Assembly (NCBI RefSeq): GCF_000801105.2
Contig: NC_079514.1
Span: 11,036,001-11,100,000 of the forward strand
Origin: Raphanus sativus
Taxonomy: Eukaryota; Streptophyta; Magnoliopsida; Brassicales; Brassicaceae
Length of the DNA stretch: 64,000 bases
Reading direction: 5' to 3'
A model generated the notes under the pieces. That model ran no database searches, was not told the origin of the DNA, and saw only the letters and a list, made by a program, of their open reading frames with translations. A program made the translations under genes and the position numbers. Positions 23,870-36,783 of this stretch are shown here, piece after piece. Every line of letters begins with the position of its first letter. Within the stretch, counting starts at the first letter, position 1.

Positions 23870-24840
23870 CTCGCACACAGATAAGTAAAAACCAGCACAC
23901 AGATAAGTAAGTCAACTAGGTTAGGTGAAGATTGGCAGCTAATCTACTAAGTTGGTTGGTTGAGCACACTCCTGGGAAGGGGTAAACTGGCTCTTAGGGT
24001 CTTTCGCCCGCGTTTATACTATAGTGGCACCCAATTGATTTTAGCACGAGATAGGGACCAATCTTCATCCACGGGTGTGTGCTGGAATGTGTGCAATACT
24101 AGTTTATCGGGCTTGCTTCGTTAGGAGTATACAGATAACAGTTAGGAAGGAATAACCCAGCATTGCGCTAGAGAAAGCAGAGGAATACCGAGAAGTAGAC
24201 AGAACTTGCTTCGCTAGGAAAGGAAAAAGGGAGAATTGGTTTCACCTTCCCTATAAGAACTAAGGTTTACCCAACTCCCTAGCCATCTATGAAACTATGA
24301 TACTTTATACTTCCAAACTTGAAAAGGAAAAGGAAGACTAAAACATGGGACTAAAGCTGAGGAGGAGCTAGTGGAACTATCTACCCAAGAATTATAACAA
24401 AAGTTGCTCACAGTACACCTTTGTTTAACTGTATGAGCGAGAATACCAGCTAGTCATGTAACTGACAAAAATAAGGATTCTAAAGGAAGGAGTTAGGTGT
24501 GCCAAAGATCCTGGGATTACCTTTGGAGAGGAAAGCTCCTACTATTTATTACTATTAAGGAGCACTCAAAGCTTGCTTCGCTAGGACAGAACAGCACAGA
24601 AGAGTAGATAGCTTGCTTCGCTAGGAGTGTGCTAACTTATTCTCATAGGTGTACCCGCGTAGAAGAAGCTACCTTCCTCAAACTCTTCTGCGCAACCCAG
24701 CCATACCAGAGAGTGCTATTACAAGGAAATTATCTGATCTCGGAAAATGAAAGCTTCTTTTTTAGCAGAGGTACTGATGTCAGGAGAAGGATGGCGTACA
24801 TACCTCAGTGTGCACTAGCTCCAATACTCTCTTAGTCAAC
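23870..24840. other. Possible mitochondrial-DNA insertion (NUMT) or other GC-richer foreign segment
   Basis: Base composition changes sharply from very AT-rich flanks to a balanced, low-complexity-free stretch. The phrase GCTTGCTTCG(C/T)TAGGA occurs four times (24,111, 24,204, 24,571 and 24,611), and CACACAGATAAGTAA is duplicated near 23,875-23,910. The style resembles plant mitochondrial intergenic sequence, which enters nuclear genomes often. The longest reading frame (24,629-24,835) matches nothing I know. Origin is inferred from style only. Confidence 0.4.
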
Positions 24841-26945
24841 TCTTGGCTTATGCAAACTGACAGAATAGTATTATAAGTTTTTCCAATAAATGTATAATTA
24901 ATAGGAATACTTAGTCAACGTGTGGCTGACTTTCTTTAAAACGAGATTGCGTAATTGATTATTTTTTGAATTTGATTTGAATTGAGAAAGAAAAGTTTTT
25001 TTAAAAAAAGGATGGTAAAGAGAAGTGAGAGATGATGACGAAGTGATAGAGACAGTTACACAGAGGAATAGGTTGCGTGTTCCTCGCGAGTTTCTCTCCC
25101 TTTTTTCCTGTCTTCTTTTCCTTTTTATTTTAACCCTCGGAACTAAAAAAGAACAGATTCACCACTATAGTCCACAGATAGTGAGACAGAAACTTTGTGG
25201 CTTGAAGAGTTCCAATGCAATTCTTCTCTCTTTTAGGTTTTAATATATTATTGTGTTCTCTTTGCCCATTAGTAACAAAACTAAAACAAGCCATTATGAT
25301 TATATGATTTATGTATTTTGTAACATTGATAAATTTGTTGTTTAAAAAAAAAGCATTGATAAATTTTTTTTAAAAAAAAACATTGATAAATTTGTTGCAT
25401 TGACAAAAAAAGAAAGAATTTTGTCTGTGAACTACAATACTCTCTGTGATATAAGAAGTCCTTTATTAGAAAAATCCACATATATGTGGATCATTGTCGA
25501 AAACATGTTATTATGTTGAAGTCAAGTATAAAATTATCTTCATCTGCGGTTCAAAAGGAACTTGTGCAAATTCTTATTAGTTAAAGAAAATCATGTTTGG
25601 GTCAATTCAATCATTGTTACATGTTTGAAAGCATGAGCATCGAATCTTAAGATGATATATATATTCATGACATGTGAAAAAGAAACAGAAAACATATTTG
25701 TAGAACTAAAAGATTTCAGCTATCTAGTAAAAAGAAAAAGAACAAAGGGTGGAGGATTCTAAAGTTCACACTGTCACTTACTTCTGACGAAATTGAAGTG
25801 AATCGTTCCCCCATGTTTTATGGGTTTGGATTTCCATTCTGACGTCATTGCTTCTCTCTCTCTCTCTCTCTCTCATTTTGATAATTAAATTTGTGTTTAC
25901 TATCTCTCACACACCACACAACGAATTTACAATTTGAAGGTGGTGAATGATTAATGGTTATTTAGGGTACAATCCTTCGATGTCTCATTTTTATACAACT
26001 TCTTGTTTTTATTAAAAACTGTATAATCAATTATATTTTATATTTATATTTTATTAGTATTTAAATTATTTTAATGTACCATTTTAATATTTGTGTGTTT
26101 CATCTAAAACATTGCACAGTGGTTATTTTCTTTCATCTCACTTAATCATGTTAAAAATATTCAAGTGAATAACTGAACAAACCATATCTATTCTCTAACA
26201 GTAATGTTCACTTTGTGGAAGATCACATATCCAAAATATAAACTGCCGGGTCTCATAGCTAAAGTATCATCTTTGTATTCTGATAGAAACCGCGACTCAA
26301 GAGTAGCTAAACTCCACAAAACAGACAGTGAACAAAAATTTAATTGGACTAATCATATGTTTTAGTCAATATGTTGAAGTAGGGTCTTTGCCTCTTTGGT
26401 TACTTGTAATGAATACTACTACTACTACCAACTATATCTAATTTGATTAATATTTTTTCTTAATGCGTAATAAAGGAGATATCAATAGTAATAATAATAG
26501 CAATTTTCACCGCCCAAACAAACTATACGGCCCATCAAAAATTTCAGGACTTGTGACTTCATAGAATGACACCATTCTAAACAACTGAATCCAAACCCAT
26601 AATTGACTGGAACACGAATCATTTTATTTCTCCACTTACAATTGTAAATACTATCTTCCTGTATAGTTCAATAAACCTGACAAATCGCTATGCTCCAATC
26701 GTATAGTCTTTCTACTTGTAGTATCATTAGTTTAACATCAACTAGACAAATTTAAATATTTGCAAACTCCACTTGGCTTTACCCAATAAACTGTCTGGAA
26801 AAAAAAAAGCCTCCATAGAGGCTCAAATGCGCAGCAACAAACGAAAGTGTATCCCTTCAACCAAACTAGATAATATCTAAAACAGAACGGAGATAGTTGC
26901 AGTAGAATCAAAACTCAACTAAGACGTCGAAGAGATGATGGTTTT
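24841..26945. other. AT-rich intergenic DNA
   Basis: No gene is supported. Simple sequences include three spaced copies of CATTGATAAATTT (about 25,324-25,394) and a (TC)n tract at about 25,853-25,874. The last 170 bp or so are probably RPL22 3' UTR. Confidence 0.5.
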
Positions 26946-27436
<491 letters not shown>

Positions 27437-27523
27437 TTTTCACCAACTCTCTTCTCTCTGCAGCTCAGAAGATGGAAGTGCGGCGTCTTCTGATCTCGAA
27501 AGAGAGTAGGAAGATGTTGCGTC

Positions 27524-27556
27524 TAGGGTTTAAGGTGCTCTTGTAGTTCAGGCCCA
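27524..27556 (-). promoter_or_regulatory. RPL22 promoter: telo-box and site II
   Basis: AAACCCTA (minus, 27,524-27,531) and TGGGCC (minus, 27,551-27,556) form the same motif pair seen at RPL18 and RPS21. A further plus-strand TGGGCC lies near 27,613. Confidence 0.6.
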
Positions 27557-27797
27557 TATAGTTTTGTAGATTAATTTCAGGAATTTAAATCTCAGTCAAT
27601 CATTTTCTTATAATGGGCCGAAAAGCCTGTTTTGTCTCTTTCAATCTATATAGCTGAATCGGTTTGGTGTTTTAGACCAAGTCGAGTCGTAGTTCAAAAC
27701 AACATATCTCTTATCCTACAAGGTATATCTGCTTCTGATGTTGGTTCGTTAAGTTAATTTGACCAACAAAGAAAAAGTTTCAGAACTAAACAAAGAT

Positions 27798-27962
27798 GGT
27801 AGGGGTCGCGCGAACGCAGACCCCCTCTGCCACAAATAATGACGCAGGCTCTCCCACTTGGGGAGACCTTAGGCTAAGCGCCCCTCCTTAATGTGCAATG
27901 GAGGTCACTAGCCTAGGCCACTCATCTTCTTGATCATGAGTTGACCCCGTCCAGGTAAGTGA
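27798..27962 (-). ncRNA. U1: U1 spliceosomal snRNA gene (possibly a variant copy)
   Basis: The minus strand reads ACTTACCTGGACGGGGTCAA, the 5'-splice-site-pairing start of U1. It then carries GGCCTAGGCTAGTGACCTCC, TTGCAC, CCTAAGGTCTCCCC, GTGGGAGAGCCT, ATTTGTGGCAGAGGGGG and GCGTTCGCGCGACCCC, the plant U1 stem-loop order, in about 165 nt. Pol II U-snRNA promoter elements are present: an upstream sequence element matching RTCCCACATCG exactly (28,038-28,028) and TATAAGAT (27,995-27,988). Their ~33-bp spacing is the Pol II type. Two deviations from the canonical RNA are visible: TC in place of AT at the very 5' end, and TATTTGTGG instead of AATTTGTGG at the Sm site. U1 defines 5' splice sites in the nucleus. 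Confidence 0.9.
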
Positions 27963-27987
27963 TTTGAACGTTCTCCCCACTTCTCAT

Positions 27988-28038
27988 CTTATACTCTCCT
28001 TCGCGAGTCCTTCTTTTTACCTGTAAGCGATGTGGGAC
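27988..28038 (-). promoter_or_regulatory. U-snRNA promoter (USE + TATA)
   Basis: GTCCCACATCG at 28,038-28,028 is a full match to the plant USE consensus. TATAAGAT at 27,995-27,988 is 26-33 bp upstream of the U1 start. Spacing of about four helical turns is known to specify RNA polymerase II at plant snRNA genes. Confidence 0.85.
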
Positions 28039-28588
28039 AATTGAACACATCTAACTACTAGCACAGGCCTGAAATGAGTTGGGTATTGAACACATGTGTC
28101 GGACATAAAGGCCCATTAAATGAAAAATTTGGGGAATGCGTTGAGAGAATGAACCTAGCAAAGAGAATCGAACTTTCGAAGATATATTATAGCCAGAAAA
28201 GGTTTGAATAGTTCAAATAATCTATAAAATAAATGTTGTTTATGCTGATAAATGTTGTTTATGCTGACGAGTGCCAATCACAGACGAAGGGCCCAGATTA
28301 TGTCTAATGATCTGAGTTTTGGAACATGAAACCAATTATATGTAATCAGCTTCATAAACAGATGTAAGTCCAATTTTATTCATATAATCTTCTGTAAGTA
28401 CCTCTTACATTTTCGCATCCCGAAATTTGCAAACAATAAGTCGTGGGCATTGTCTAACCAGAATGAATTCATTTCATTCAAAGTAGTAAAAGAAGGACAT
28501 ATATAAAAAACATGAAAAAATGGGACTAGTAGCTATAATATAGCCTAGAACAAGACAATAGGCATGATCAAATGATAAAAGAGTCCTT

Positions 28589-29517
28589 TTAGTCTTTGGT
28601 CAAGTTGTCGGGCTTGAGAAATTTGGGGTAGCGATCGGTGGTTCCAGTTTTGTGATCGTAGTACTCCACTGCAGCTGCTCCAGCTAGAGCGGCTAATGTC
28701 AGCGCCTGAGCATGTAGCCTGAGAATACACAAAAGGCGTGAGAGTTATGATCGTGAAGAAAAATTTAGGAGCATCATCGTAATTTCAGAAGAAAAAAACT
28801 TAGCATCATGGTGAATTTGTGATACATCATCGATCAACACCCTAAATGTTTATTCGATAATACGTTATATTGGCATTGGAAAGCATTAGCGTATATGATG
28901 ATGATACATATAAGAGAGTCAATCTGCTGTTGTTAGAATGAGCACTCTACAGCTAACCAGTTAAATAAAATAATCAACAAAGCGAACAAATGATAATTAT
29001 TCATTTAGAGACTCTCAAGCACACACACACACAGACACACATATAGAGGAGTAATAATACCATAACTAATGTAATTCGATGCATGTTTTTTAACCATTAA
29101 AAAAGGGAAGATAAGAAGAAGAAATATAAAGATATATACCTGGCGTGGATGATTCGGACACTGGTTTTCATACCAGGTTTAGACCAGTTGTAGGCGATTG
29201 AACCAGAGATCCCACTCAGCCATAAACAACCTATATCATCAATCAACACTCCACATTTCAGATCAAATCATACAAATATATATATATATATATATATATC
29301 AGAAGAATACACACGCAAACGCAAATAGCAAATTCGAATACTTTTCAACCCAAAAAAAAAGAAAAAATGAAAGTAATCAAAATTGAGATCTAAATATTAG
29401 GATGAACACAACACAACCAACCGATCTACAAAACATTTAATTTTTACCAACGGTACGAAGCTTGTGTTCTACAATCCATTCCCTGATTTCTGCCATTTTT
29501 GTCTTTGATTCCGCCAT
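28589..29517 (-). CDS. HIG1-domain hypoxia-responsive protein (AT5G27760-like)
   Basis: Three minus-strand exons (29,448-29,517, 29,140-29,230, 28,589-28,718) give 96 residues. It starts MAESKTKMAEIREWIVEHKL and has two hydrophobic segments, GCLWLSGISGSIAYNW and ALTLAALAGAAAVEYY. An RIIHARLHAQ stretch between them is the HIG_1_N signature. HIG1 proteins are small inner mitochondrial membrane proteins that associate with respiratory complexes; plant members are often induced by low oxygen. The C-terminus is hydrophilic (PKFLKPDNLTKD). Length and neighbours (RPL22 and RFC3) match the Arabidopsis gene. Confidence 0.93.
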
Positions 29518-30201
29518 TTCTGAACCCCAATAAAAAACGAAATTCGGAAGAAGAGGTGTGAGAAGAGAAACAAAAGAAAGAGAGATTGAAGAAGAGTAGA
29601 AATGCGCGTTTGGCCGTGGTTTTAAAGCGACCCAAAGGCGGAAAATTCCAAGCAAGAGAAAACCAACTTGCTAACTTGCGCTACATTACCGCTGTTTACG
29701 TGTCTTTTTAGTTGCTTACCTGTAATTAAGCTTTATTTATCTGTTAATTGGTTTCGAACCCGTAGAACCGTGTGTGTTCTCTTATATTTTGCTCGTACGC
29801 AGACGCTGATATTAGACATTTTCAGAGCTTCAATGGAAGAGCTCTACCATTGTGATCTATATGCTATATTAATGGAATTGCTTAGCACTGGCCCGATCCA
29901 ATATACAGGTCCGAATACTCACTCTCTTTTTTTTTTTGTTGCCTTGTTCCTATAATTAGCTCATCTCATGTTGCTTACTGATCAAACCAAACCGCTTCCA
30001 TAGTCAATGAAAACAATACAGTTCACAAGTCCAACGAAGAGGAAAAAGAAATAAAACATCACGGTTACTAAGACACCCCAACTAAACCTTAGTTTTAAAA
30101 TCCTTGGGAACATAGCATATAAAAGGAAAAGACACAGTGCAACAAGTCTGTCCTCTTCTTTTCTTGGATTTTTGTAGCCCATCCTTTCTTTCTCTCTCCC
30201 T
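29518..30201. other. Intergenic between HIG1 gene and RFC3
   Basis: This holds the HIG1-gene 5' UTR/promoter and the RFC3 3' UTR. No other gene is supported. Confidence 0.5.
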
Positions 30202-32808
30202 CTACCCAAATGTTGAAATGAGGAAGTTCTTGTATATGCTCATAAACTTGGCCACAAATGCTGCATTGTTAACACACCCATAAGAAGCTGGTTCTCTTTT
30301 TTTTTTATGTAACAACCCAATTGCAATAAACAGTTTACAATACCTTCTATGTGAAATATGGCTTTCTGACCCAATCTCATCCTATGTTCCTGTTACAATG
30401 AACCAAATACATCAATCATCTAGACAGCTCAGTCTCGAAATGAGAGCACAGACGTTGAGACAATGAGTGGTTGGTTTACAGATAATCTTACATAATATGC
30501 GGCCCAGTGGCAGACTTCAAGCTTTAGCTCTGAGTCCAGTTTCCTCAGCAATTCATGAAGAAGCCTCTGTAAAGGTACAAAACTATGTGTAAAAGGGAAA
30601 AGATAAAGGGACACCGGACACGAATAATAGATTTGGGTTTTTGTTTGAAACCTTCAGTATGACTTCTGGTGGAATGCAATTAACTAGCAGCTCATATACC
30701 TTCCCGCGTACCTGAAACAAACTGAAGAAGCACACAAGAGAGAATGATTAGATGTAGGGATGTTTTAAATCTATAATTTGCAAAGCTAAATGATTTACTA
30801 AAGTAAGAGACCTTTTAGGGCTCTGTTCTCTCAGCATGTCAATTGCTATTTCGGCAACATACTCTTCCCAATCCATGGGAGATATCACTTGGTTATCTGT
30901 GAACGGATAGCTACAACGAGAGAACATGTTAACCATTTTCATTAATATGAAACAGCAGAAGATATATTAATCAGACTCTTTGATTGTCTGCAGAGAGAGA
31001 GAGAGATACAGTTATTGATGCTTACTTTTGGACACGACAAGTCTCAAGTGACAGAATAGCTCTTCTTAGACTGCGATTTGATTTCTCGGCAATACGACCA
31101 GCAAAACCGTGAGGTAGTTGCAGGCTTTCTTTCTTTGCAACGAACTCCAACACTTTCACTATCTGCAAAACAATGAACCACATTTCTTGTCAACAACAAT
31201 CTTGCATACATTTTTTTTTGCACATTGAAACAGTTTATGTACCTCTTCCTGCGAAGGTGCATTTATCCGCACATTGAGACAACGAGACTTGATGGCTTCT
31301 GTAACCTTTGAAGAACTGTTACAGCATAAGATGAGACGGCAAGATGAGCTATATTTCTCCATTGTTCTTCGCAGAGAATGTTGTGCTTCTCGTGAGAGCT
31401 TGTCAACTTCATTTAGTACCAACACTGCCAAAACCAAAACCAAAACCAAAAGAAAGAATAAACACAAAATCATGTGTTTGTGCACCGCCTAAACTTATTA
31501 GTATATCAGCCATGAACCAACTTAATTATATGGAACAGTTAAAAACTAATTGAGCAGGGCATGGGAAAAAACATAAGACTAGAGAATATGTAAGAGACAA
31601 GGGATAAGTTGATAACCGAGAACTTATAACCATCTAAATGTATAATGAAGACACTCAGTGGAACATGAAGCTTTAAATCTAGATATATGAGGCAACGATC
31701 TATTAGTGATAATGTTAGAGAAATATGGAGGCGGAACACTAGTTCTTACCCTTGTAGCCCTTCTTTCCTTTGGTGTCAATTGGTCTGTTCTTGGCCATTT
31801 CTTTAATGATCTCTTGAACGATGTACCTGTCCTGAAAGCCTGCATCGCTTGGAGTAAGCTCCACATGATTGGTGCTTGATAATGTAGTGAGCTCCAGATC
31901 AATAGTTCTACTCCCAGCCTGCATTTTGTAAAACACGTTAACATAACAAAATATAGAAACCTTAAAAAAAAAAAATAAGAAAACAGATTATTAGACCAGC
32001 TAAAAAGAACACAAGACTTTGACCGACAATTCTCACAACGTTGTAATGTTTGTTTTAATAGAATAATAATCTATCTAGAAGGACCAACAAAAGAAAATGA
32101 TAGTAAACACAATTCACATCACACTGAAACAAGATTGACTGACAATCCAACAAAGGCAAAAGACGAAGGATATCAAGCACAGAGAAATTTAGAAGTAAAA
32201 AAAGGCAATGAAAAAACAGAAAACCATGTACAACTACTCACATCAACTTTCCATGCCCTGTTCTCCACTTTCACCTGCGGAATGAAAATGAAAAAAAAAA
32301 GTAGCAATCAGAAGATGAACATCAATGTAAAGACAAAGATCAAAAGTTAGTGCTAATGAATTAACACAACATGCAAAAAAAAAAAACAGACAGATTACTT
32401 TTCCCAACAAAAAATAGGTCTCAAAGTCTGCCATCTTTTGTTATTACCAAACTAAACCCAGAAAGAAAAAAACCAAACTAAACCCAGAAAAAAAGGAAAA
32501 AAAAAAACGAAGGATACCTTCTCAGCACTGGGACCATATATCTGCTTGAGAAGCGCCATGATTAGGGTTTTCTTACCAGAGCCTGACGGCCCATAGAAGA
32601 GCAGATGCGGACAATCTTGCTCCGTAACCTAACACGCGAACAATCAAAAAATTCAGCTCCCAAAACAATTAAGAAAAAAAAAGCTAAAATTTTGACCTTA
32701 GGGCTCGAACAAAAAAGAGCGTACCAATTTTTTGAGATTGTGAGCTATATCCTCATGAACGATGACCTTATCCAGCGATTTCGGCCGGTACTTGTCCACC
32801 CACAACAT
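30202..32808 (-). CDS. RFC3: Replication factor C subunit 3 (clamp loader)
   Basis: Eleven minus-strand exons: 32,725-32,808, 32,518-32,628, 32,242-32,274, 31,750-31,918, 31,243-31,424, 31,026-31,162, 30,812-30,910, 30,652-30,721, 30,492-30,566, 30,344-30,389 and 30,202-30,260. They give 354 residues, the Arabidopsis RFC3 (AT5G27740) length. The start is [15 protein letters not shown] (RFC box II). Walker A is GPSGSGKKT (41-49), Walker B VLNEVD (135-140) and the SRC motif is IKSRCLN. With RFC1/2/4/5 it loads PCNA onto primed DNA in the nucleus. The shortest exon, 33 nt, encodes [11 protein letters not shown]. An E2F-like site lies just upstream of the ATG. Confidence 0.96.
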
Positions 32809-32846
32809 CTTTGCTCACCACCGGAGGAGTTACGCAAATGCAAGTG

Positions 32847-32854
32847 GCGGGAAA
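32847..32854 (-). promoter_or_regulatory. E2F-like site upstream of RFC3
   Basis: TTTCCCGC on the minus strand, about 40 bp upstream of the ATG, matches the E2F consensus TTTSSCGC. Replication genes are established E2F targets at G1/S; here the evidence is motif and location only. Confidence 0.55.
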
Positions 32855-33350
32855 GTAGTGAATCGTCTTCCCTCTCTCTTCCTCTACTCTCACCAGCTTT
32901 CTTCGTGAAACCCGTCTTTAAGCTATTTACCTTCTTCGCTTTACGCCTCTCCACGTCGATGTCTAGTAAAATCGAACCCTCCTTCTACTTTAGAGTGTTA
33001 GAGTAACTAGTTTCGTATACAGTTCATTCACACTACAAAAGTTGAGAGCTTTGCTAACTGGCTTGCTTAAAAATACATCAATGGTCTTGTAGATGATTGA
33101 TTTAAATAGGAAATTTGTTTTTCTGTTTGTTTGTTTGTCATCTGATCGATACTGAATCAAAGTATACCAAAAAGCTTAGAACAGCTTCAAATTTTTTTAT
33201 ATTCGGCTCATTGTGATTTAATTTTATATATTCAGCTCAAAGACGAAATAAAAACACAAAGATTTAAAAGAAAAAAAAACAAGAGAACTCTTAAAATGCG
33301 AGTGCAGCAGCAGCAGAGACTGGATAGTCTTTTTATATAAGTTGTTGGCA

Positions 33351-34742
33351 TCAACCACGGCCACGACCTGCTCCTGTTTTCACAACAAATTACCAATTAG
33401 GCTTTAATTGAAGAAGATCAAAATTTTGGTGCAATCTAGTAAAATCATCTTTTACCTCTGTTGCCAGTCATCTTCGCCATTGGAGCTCCTCGGCCTCGGC
33501 CTCTGCCCCCTCCATCATCCATACCACGTCCTCTTCCACGTCCAACCCCCGGTGGTTTTCTATCTGGACATGTTTAACCATTGTTGATATATGATTATTA
33601 GTTCATTACCAAGAAGAGCTTTGCTTCTGTTTTGAAAAGGCAACATAATGACATGAGAATACTATACCTGTACGGGTCTTCTCCTCCTGTACTTTATCAA
33701 TCACCTAAACAAAGAACAAAGACAATATGAGTAGAAAGAAACAAATCTAGACTGAAGCATCTTGTACAAGATGTAAAACATAAATAGAGACAGCTTATGG
33801 CCGTCACTTTCCAGATATCTAGAGCTTTGTTAACTGAGTATAATTGGACACACAGAGAGATCGAATAAAGATATACAAAAAGAGAATATTCAAATATATG
33901 GAGTTACTTGCTCCAGAAACACAAGACAAGTGAGTCAATAATCTGGTCAGGCAAAAACCATTCTCTGTGATATCGTCCAAGACACGCTTCAACAAGAGGC
34001 ATGCCATGTTTTTGAACAGGGTACAATGCCTCTTGGAGCACATATCTGATTTGGCTAAGCATCATCACTCCAGCGAAGAAAAGAAAACAAAACTATACAA
34101 GTACAAGCGGCATATACATTAAGAGTATATTATTACCTCATCTGGAACTCGAAGGTACTTGATTGTGTTACCGCGGATGTAACATTCGGGCATCCTCCAA
34201 AACCTGTCTCCGTCCTACAGCGGTAATCAAGCGGACAAGCCAACACATCTTAAGTGTCATCAACCACACAATTAGGAAATACAGAACAATATAAAAGTTT
34301 TGTAACAATACACAAAAAAGCAGAAGATAACCTTTGATGTGCAGATGACTTCACGCAGATGAATGTTCATCCACGTATCGCAATTTACTAAATGCCCATT
34401 GTAGGTCTCTCCATTCTTGAGCTCCACAAGCTAACAAAACGATCCAAACATCAAAAAGATGTACACTTTATAAGGAAAAGGAAAATCTCCTATGCACGCA
34501 CACAACTTTTCATATAGAAAACTAACGCAGCATGTCAAACTTGAACAGTTACCCACTTAGCTTCTGCTCTATATAAACAAAGGTTCAAAATTTTCACTTA
34601 CCATGGGATGCCCTTGAGCAGTCTTGAGCAGCGAAAGAGGAAGCTGTAAAATCAAAAACAAAACAAAAAGAGTCAAAACTTTTTGAAAGTTATACAGAAA
34701 ACAACTAAAGATATAGCATAAGCTCATCAATCAACTTACCAT
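33351..34742 (-). CDS. LSM4: Sm-like protein LSM4
   Basis: Seven minus-strand exons: 34,740-34,742, 34,602-34,643, 34,332-34,430, 34,137-34,214, 33,668-33,704, 33,456-33,563 and 33,351-33,373. They give 129 residues, as in Arabidopsis AT5G27720 (EMB1644). The Sm fold is [20 protein letters not shown] (Sm1), [19 protein letters not shown] and [17 protein letters not shown] (Sm2). The tail is Arg/Gly-rich ([19 protein letters not shown]) and ends GAGRGRG. LSM4 is part of the LSM2-8 ring on U6 snRNA (nucleus) and LSM1-7 in mRNA decay (cytoplasm). The first coding exon is only ATG, followed by GTAAGT. Confidence 0.96.
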
Positions 34743-35147
34743 CTTCTCGAATTAGAAGATTTAGAGATCCGTAGAGAGCCTAATCACATTAAAAGAATAC
34801 AACATTAATCCCAAGCTCTAGAACCAATAGAGGAAATCAGAACAAAAAACCCTTACAAATCGAAGCTAAAAGAGAAACCTTGCTATCAGAAGATTAGAGC
34901 TTCCTCTTCAGTAAAAGAAGGTGAAAACTTTAGAGGGAGAGGAAGTGATGAGAAGAAAGAAAGAGATCCAAGACAACGGAGGTGGCGAAAATTTGGAAAT
35001 CGGTTCCCTTTTTCTTTTCTACTTCTCTTTGTTGAGTAGTTGAAGGATTTCTAATTAGGTCAAATACATAGGAACTAGGAAGTGTTTTACATTCGTAATA
35101 TGTTTTTTATAGATAATTATAGTTTACGTAGAAATGTCTTCAACAAA

Positions 35148-35219
35148 TCCGATATCGTCCAGCGGTTAGGATATCTGGCTTTCACCCAGGAGACCCGGGT
35201 TCGATTCCCGGTATCGGAG
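35148..35219 (+). tRNA. tRNA-Glu (anticodon TTC)
   Basis: A 72-nt cloverleaf. The acceptor stem TCCGATA pairs with TATCGGA. The A-box-like start is followed by the anticodon loop CTTTCAC (TTC at 35,181-35,183) and the B-box/T-arm GGGTTCGATTCCC. A T-run follows from 35,221, consistent with Pol III termination. Intact nuclear gene; there is no intron. Confidence 0.97.
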
Positions 35220-35253
35220 CTTTTTGTTTTATATAAGGCTAAATAAGCAACCT

Positions 35254-35317
35254 TGGGCCTTGCTGGGCCAAAAGCGAGGACATTTTTTCATGGCCCGTTT
35301 TAAAACTTTTAGGGTTT
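35254..35317 (+). promoter_or_regulatory. RPS21 promoter: site II motifs and telo-box
   Basis: TGGGCC occurs at 35,254-35,259 and 35,264-35,269, TGGCCC near 35,291, and TAGGGTTT (telo-box in reverse) at 35,310-35,317. These lie directly upstream of the inferred 5' UTR exon. Confidence 0.6.
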
Positions 35318-35779
35318 ATTCGAAGTATAAACTCTGTGGCTTTCCATCGTGTTGCTTCTTTTCTTTTGCCGCACTTGCTTTGCTTCTCCTCAGGTGATAA
35401 TACTTTACAAACTCTTCTCTGATTCTCCGCTGGATAGCTTCTAGATTCTTCCTCCTCGTGCTAGTACTTTTAACTTTTTTATAACCTTGAAACTTGTCGT
35501 TTAATATCTGGTCTCGACAATGAATTCGTATAGTTTGTTGGATAGTTTTATTGTTCTGGATCGCGTGTACTTACCATTCATATGTCCTCGTGTTGGTCTT
35601 GAATCCTTTAGTAACTTCGAGACTGATAAATGCTAGTAATAGATTTTTATGTTACTGTCACTTGCAGCCTTTATGATTGTAGTTAACTGCCACTGTTAAA
35701 GCTCTATTCTAACATAGTTATTATGTGTTCTGTTTTTTTGATATAGTGTTTGAATTTATAGAGTCGTCTACTCTTCAAG

Positions 35780-36396
<617 letters not shown>

Positions 36397-36783
36397 AGAG
36401 CCTAATTAAGCTGTCTTTTTTTCTTTTGCTTTGTTCTGAATGTTGGTTATTTAATTCAAAAAGATCATCGGACATAATGATATTTGCTCGACTCTTGGTG
36501 TTATAATGCTTCTTTCACTGGCTTGTTCTAATTTTCCTCCAGTGAGATATATTTCACAATTTGTCGAACCTTTCTCGTTTCAAGTTGTACATTTCCTCTT
36601 CACCTCGTACAAGACTTCAAGTATTATTAGAAAAAGAAAAATCCTTAGCCATATCCTACTCCATCAGAATCACAACGAAATGAACATCGACATGTTCACT
36701 ATAGACTATTTGTATTCTTCGTTTATGATTGTGATAAATGATAGAAAATTATAGTATAACACGTTAGTTAATTTATATATGGA

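Noticed and set aside
27798..28110. SINE or LTR fragment on the basis of GC-rich sequence and GTTCAAATC
   Set aside because: The full segment aligns in order with U1 snRNA motifs and has a perfect USE/TATA promoter.
32605..33006. 133-residue plus-strand frame over RFC3 exons 1-2
   Set aside because: Antisense of the RFC3 start and promoter; no conserved features.
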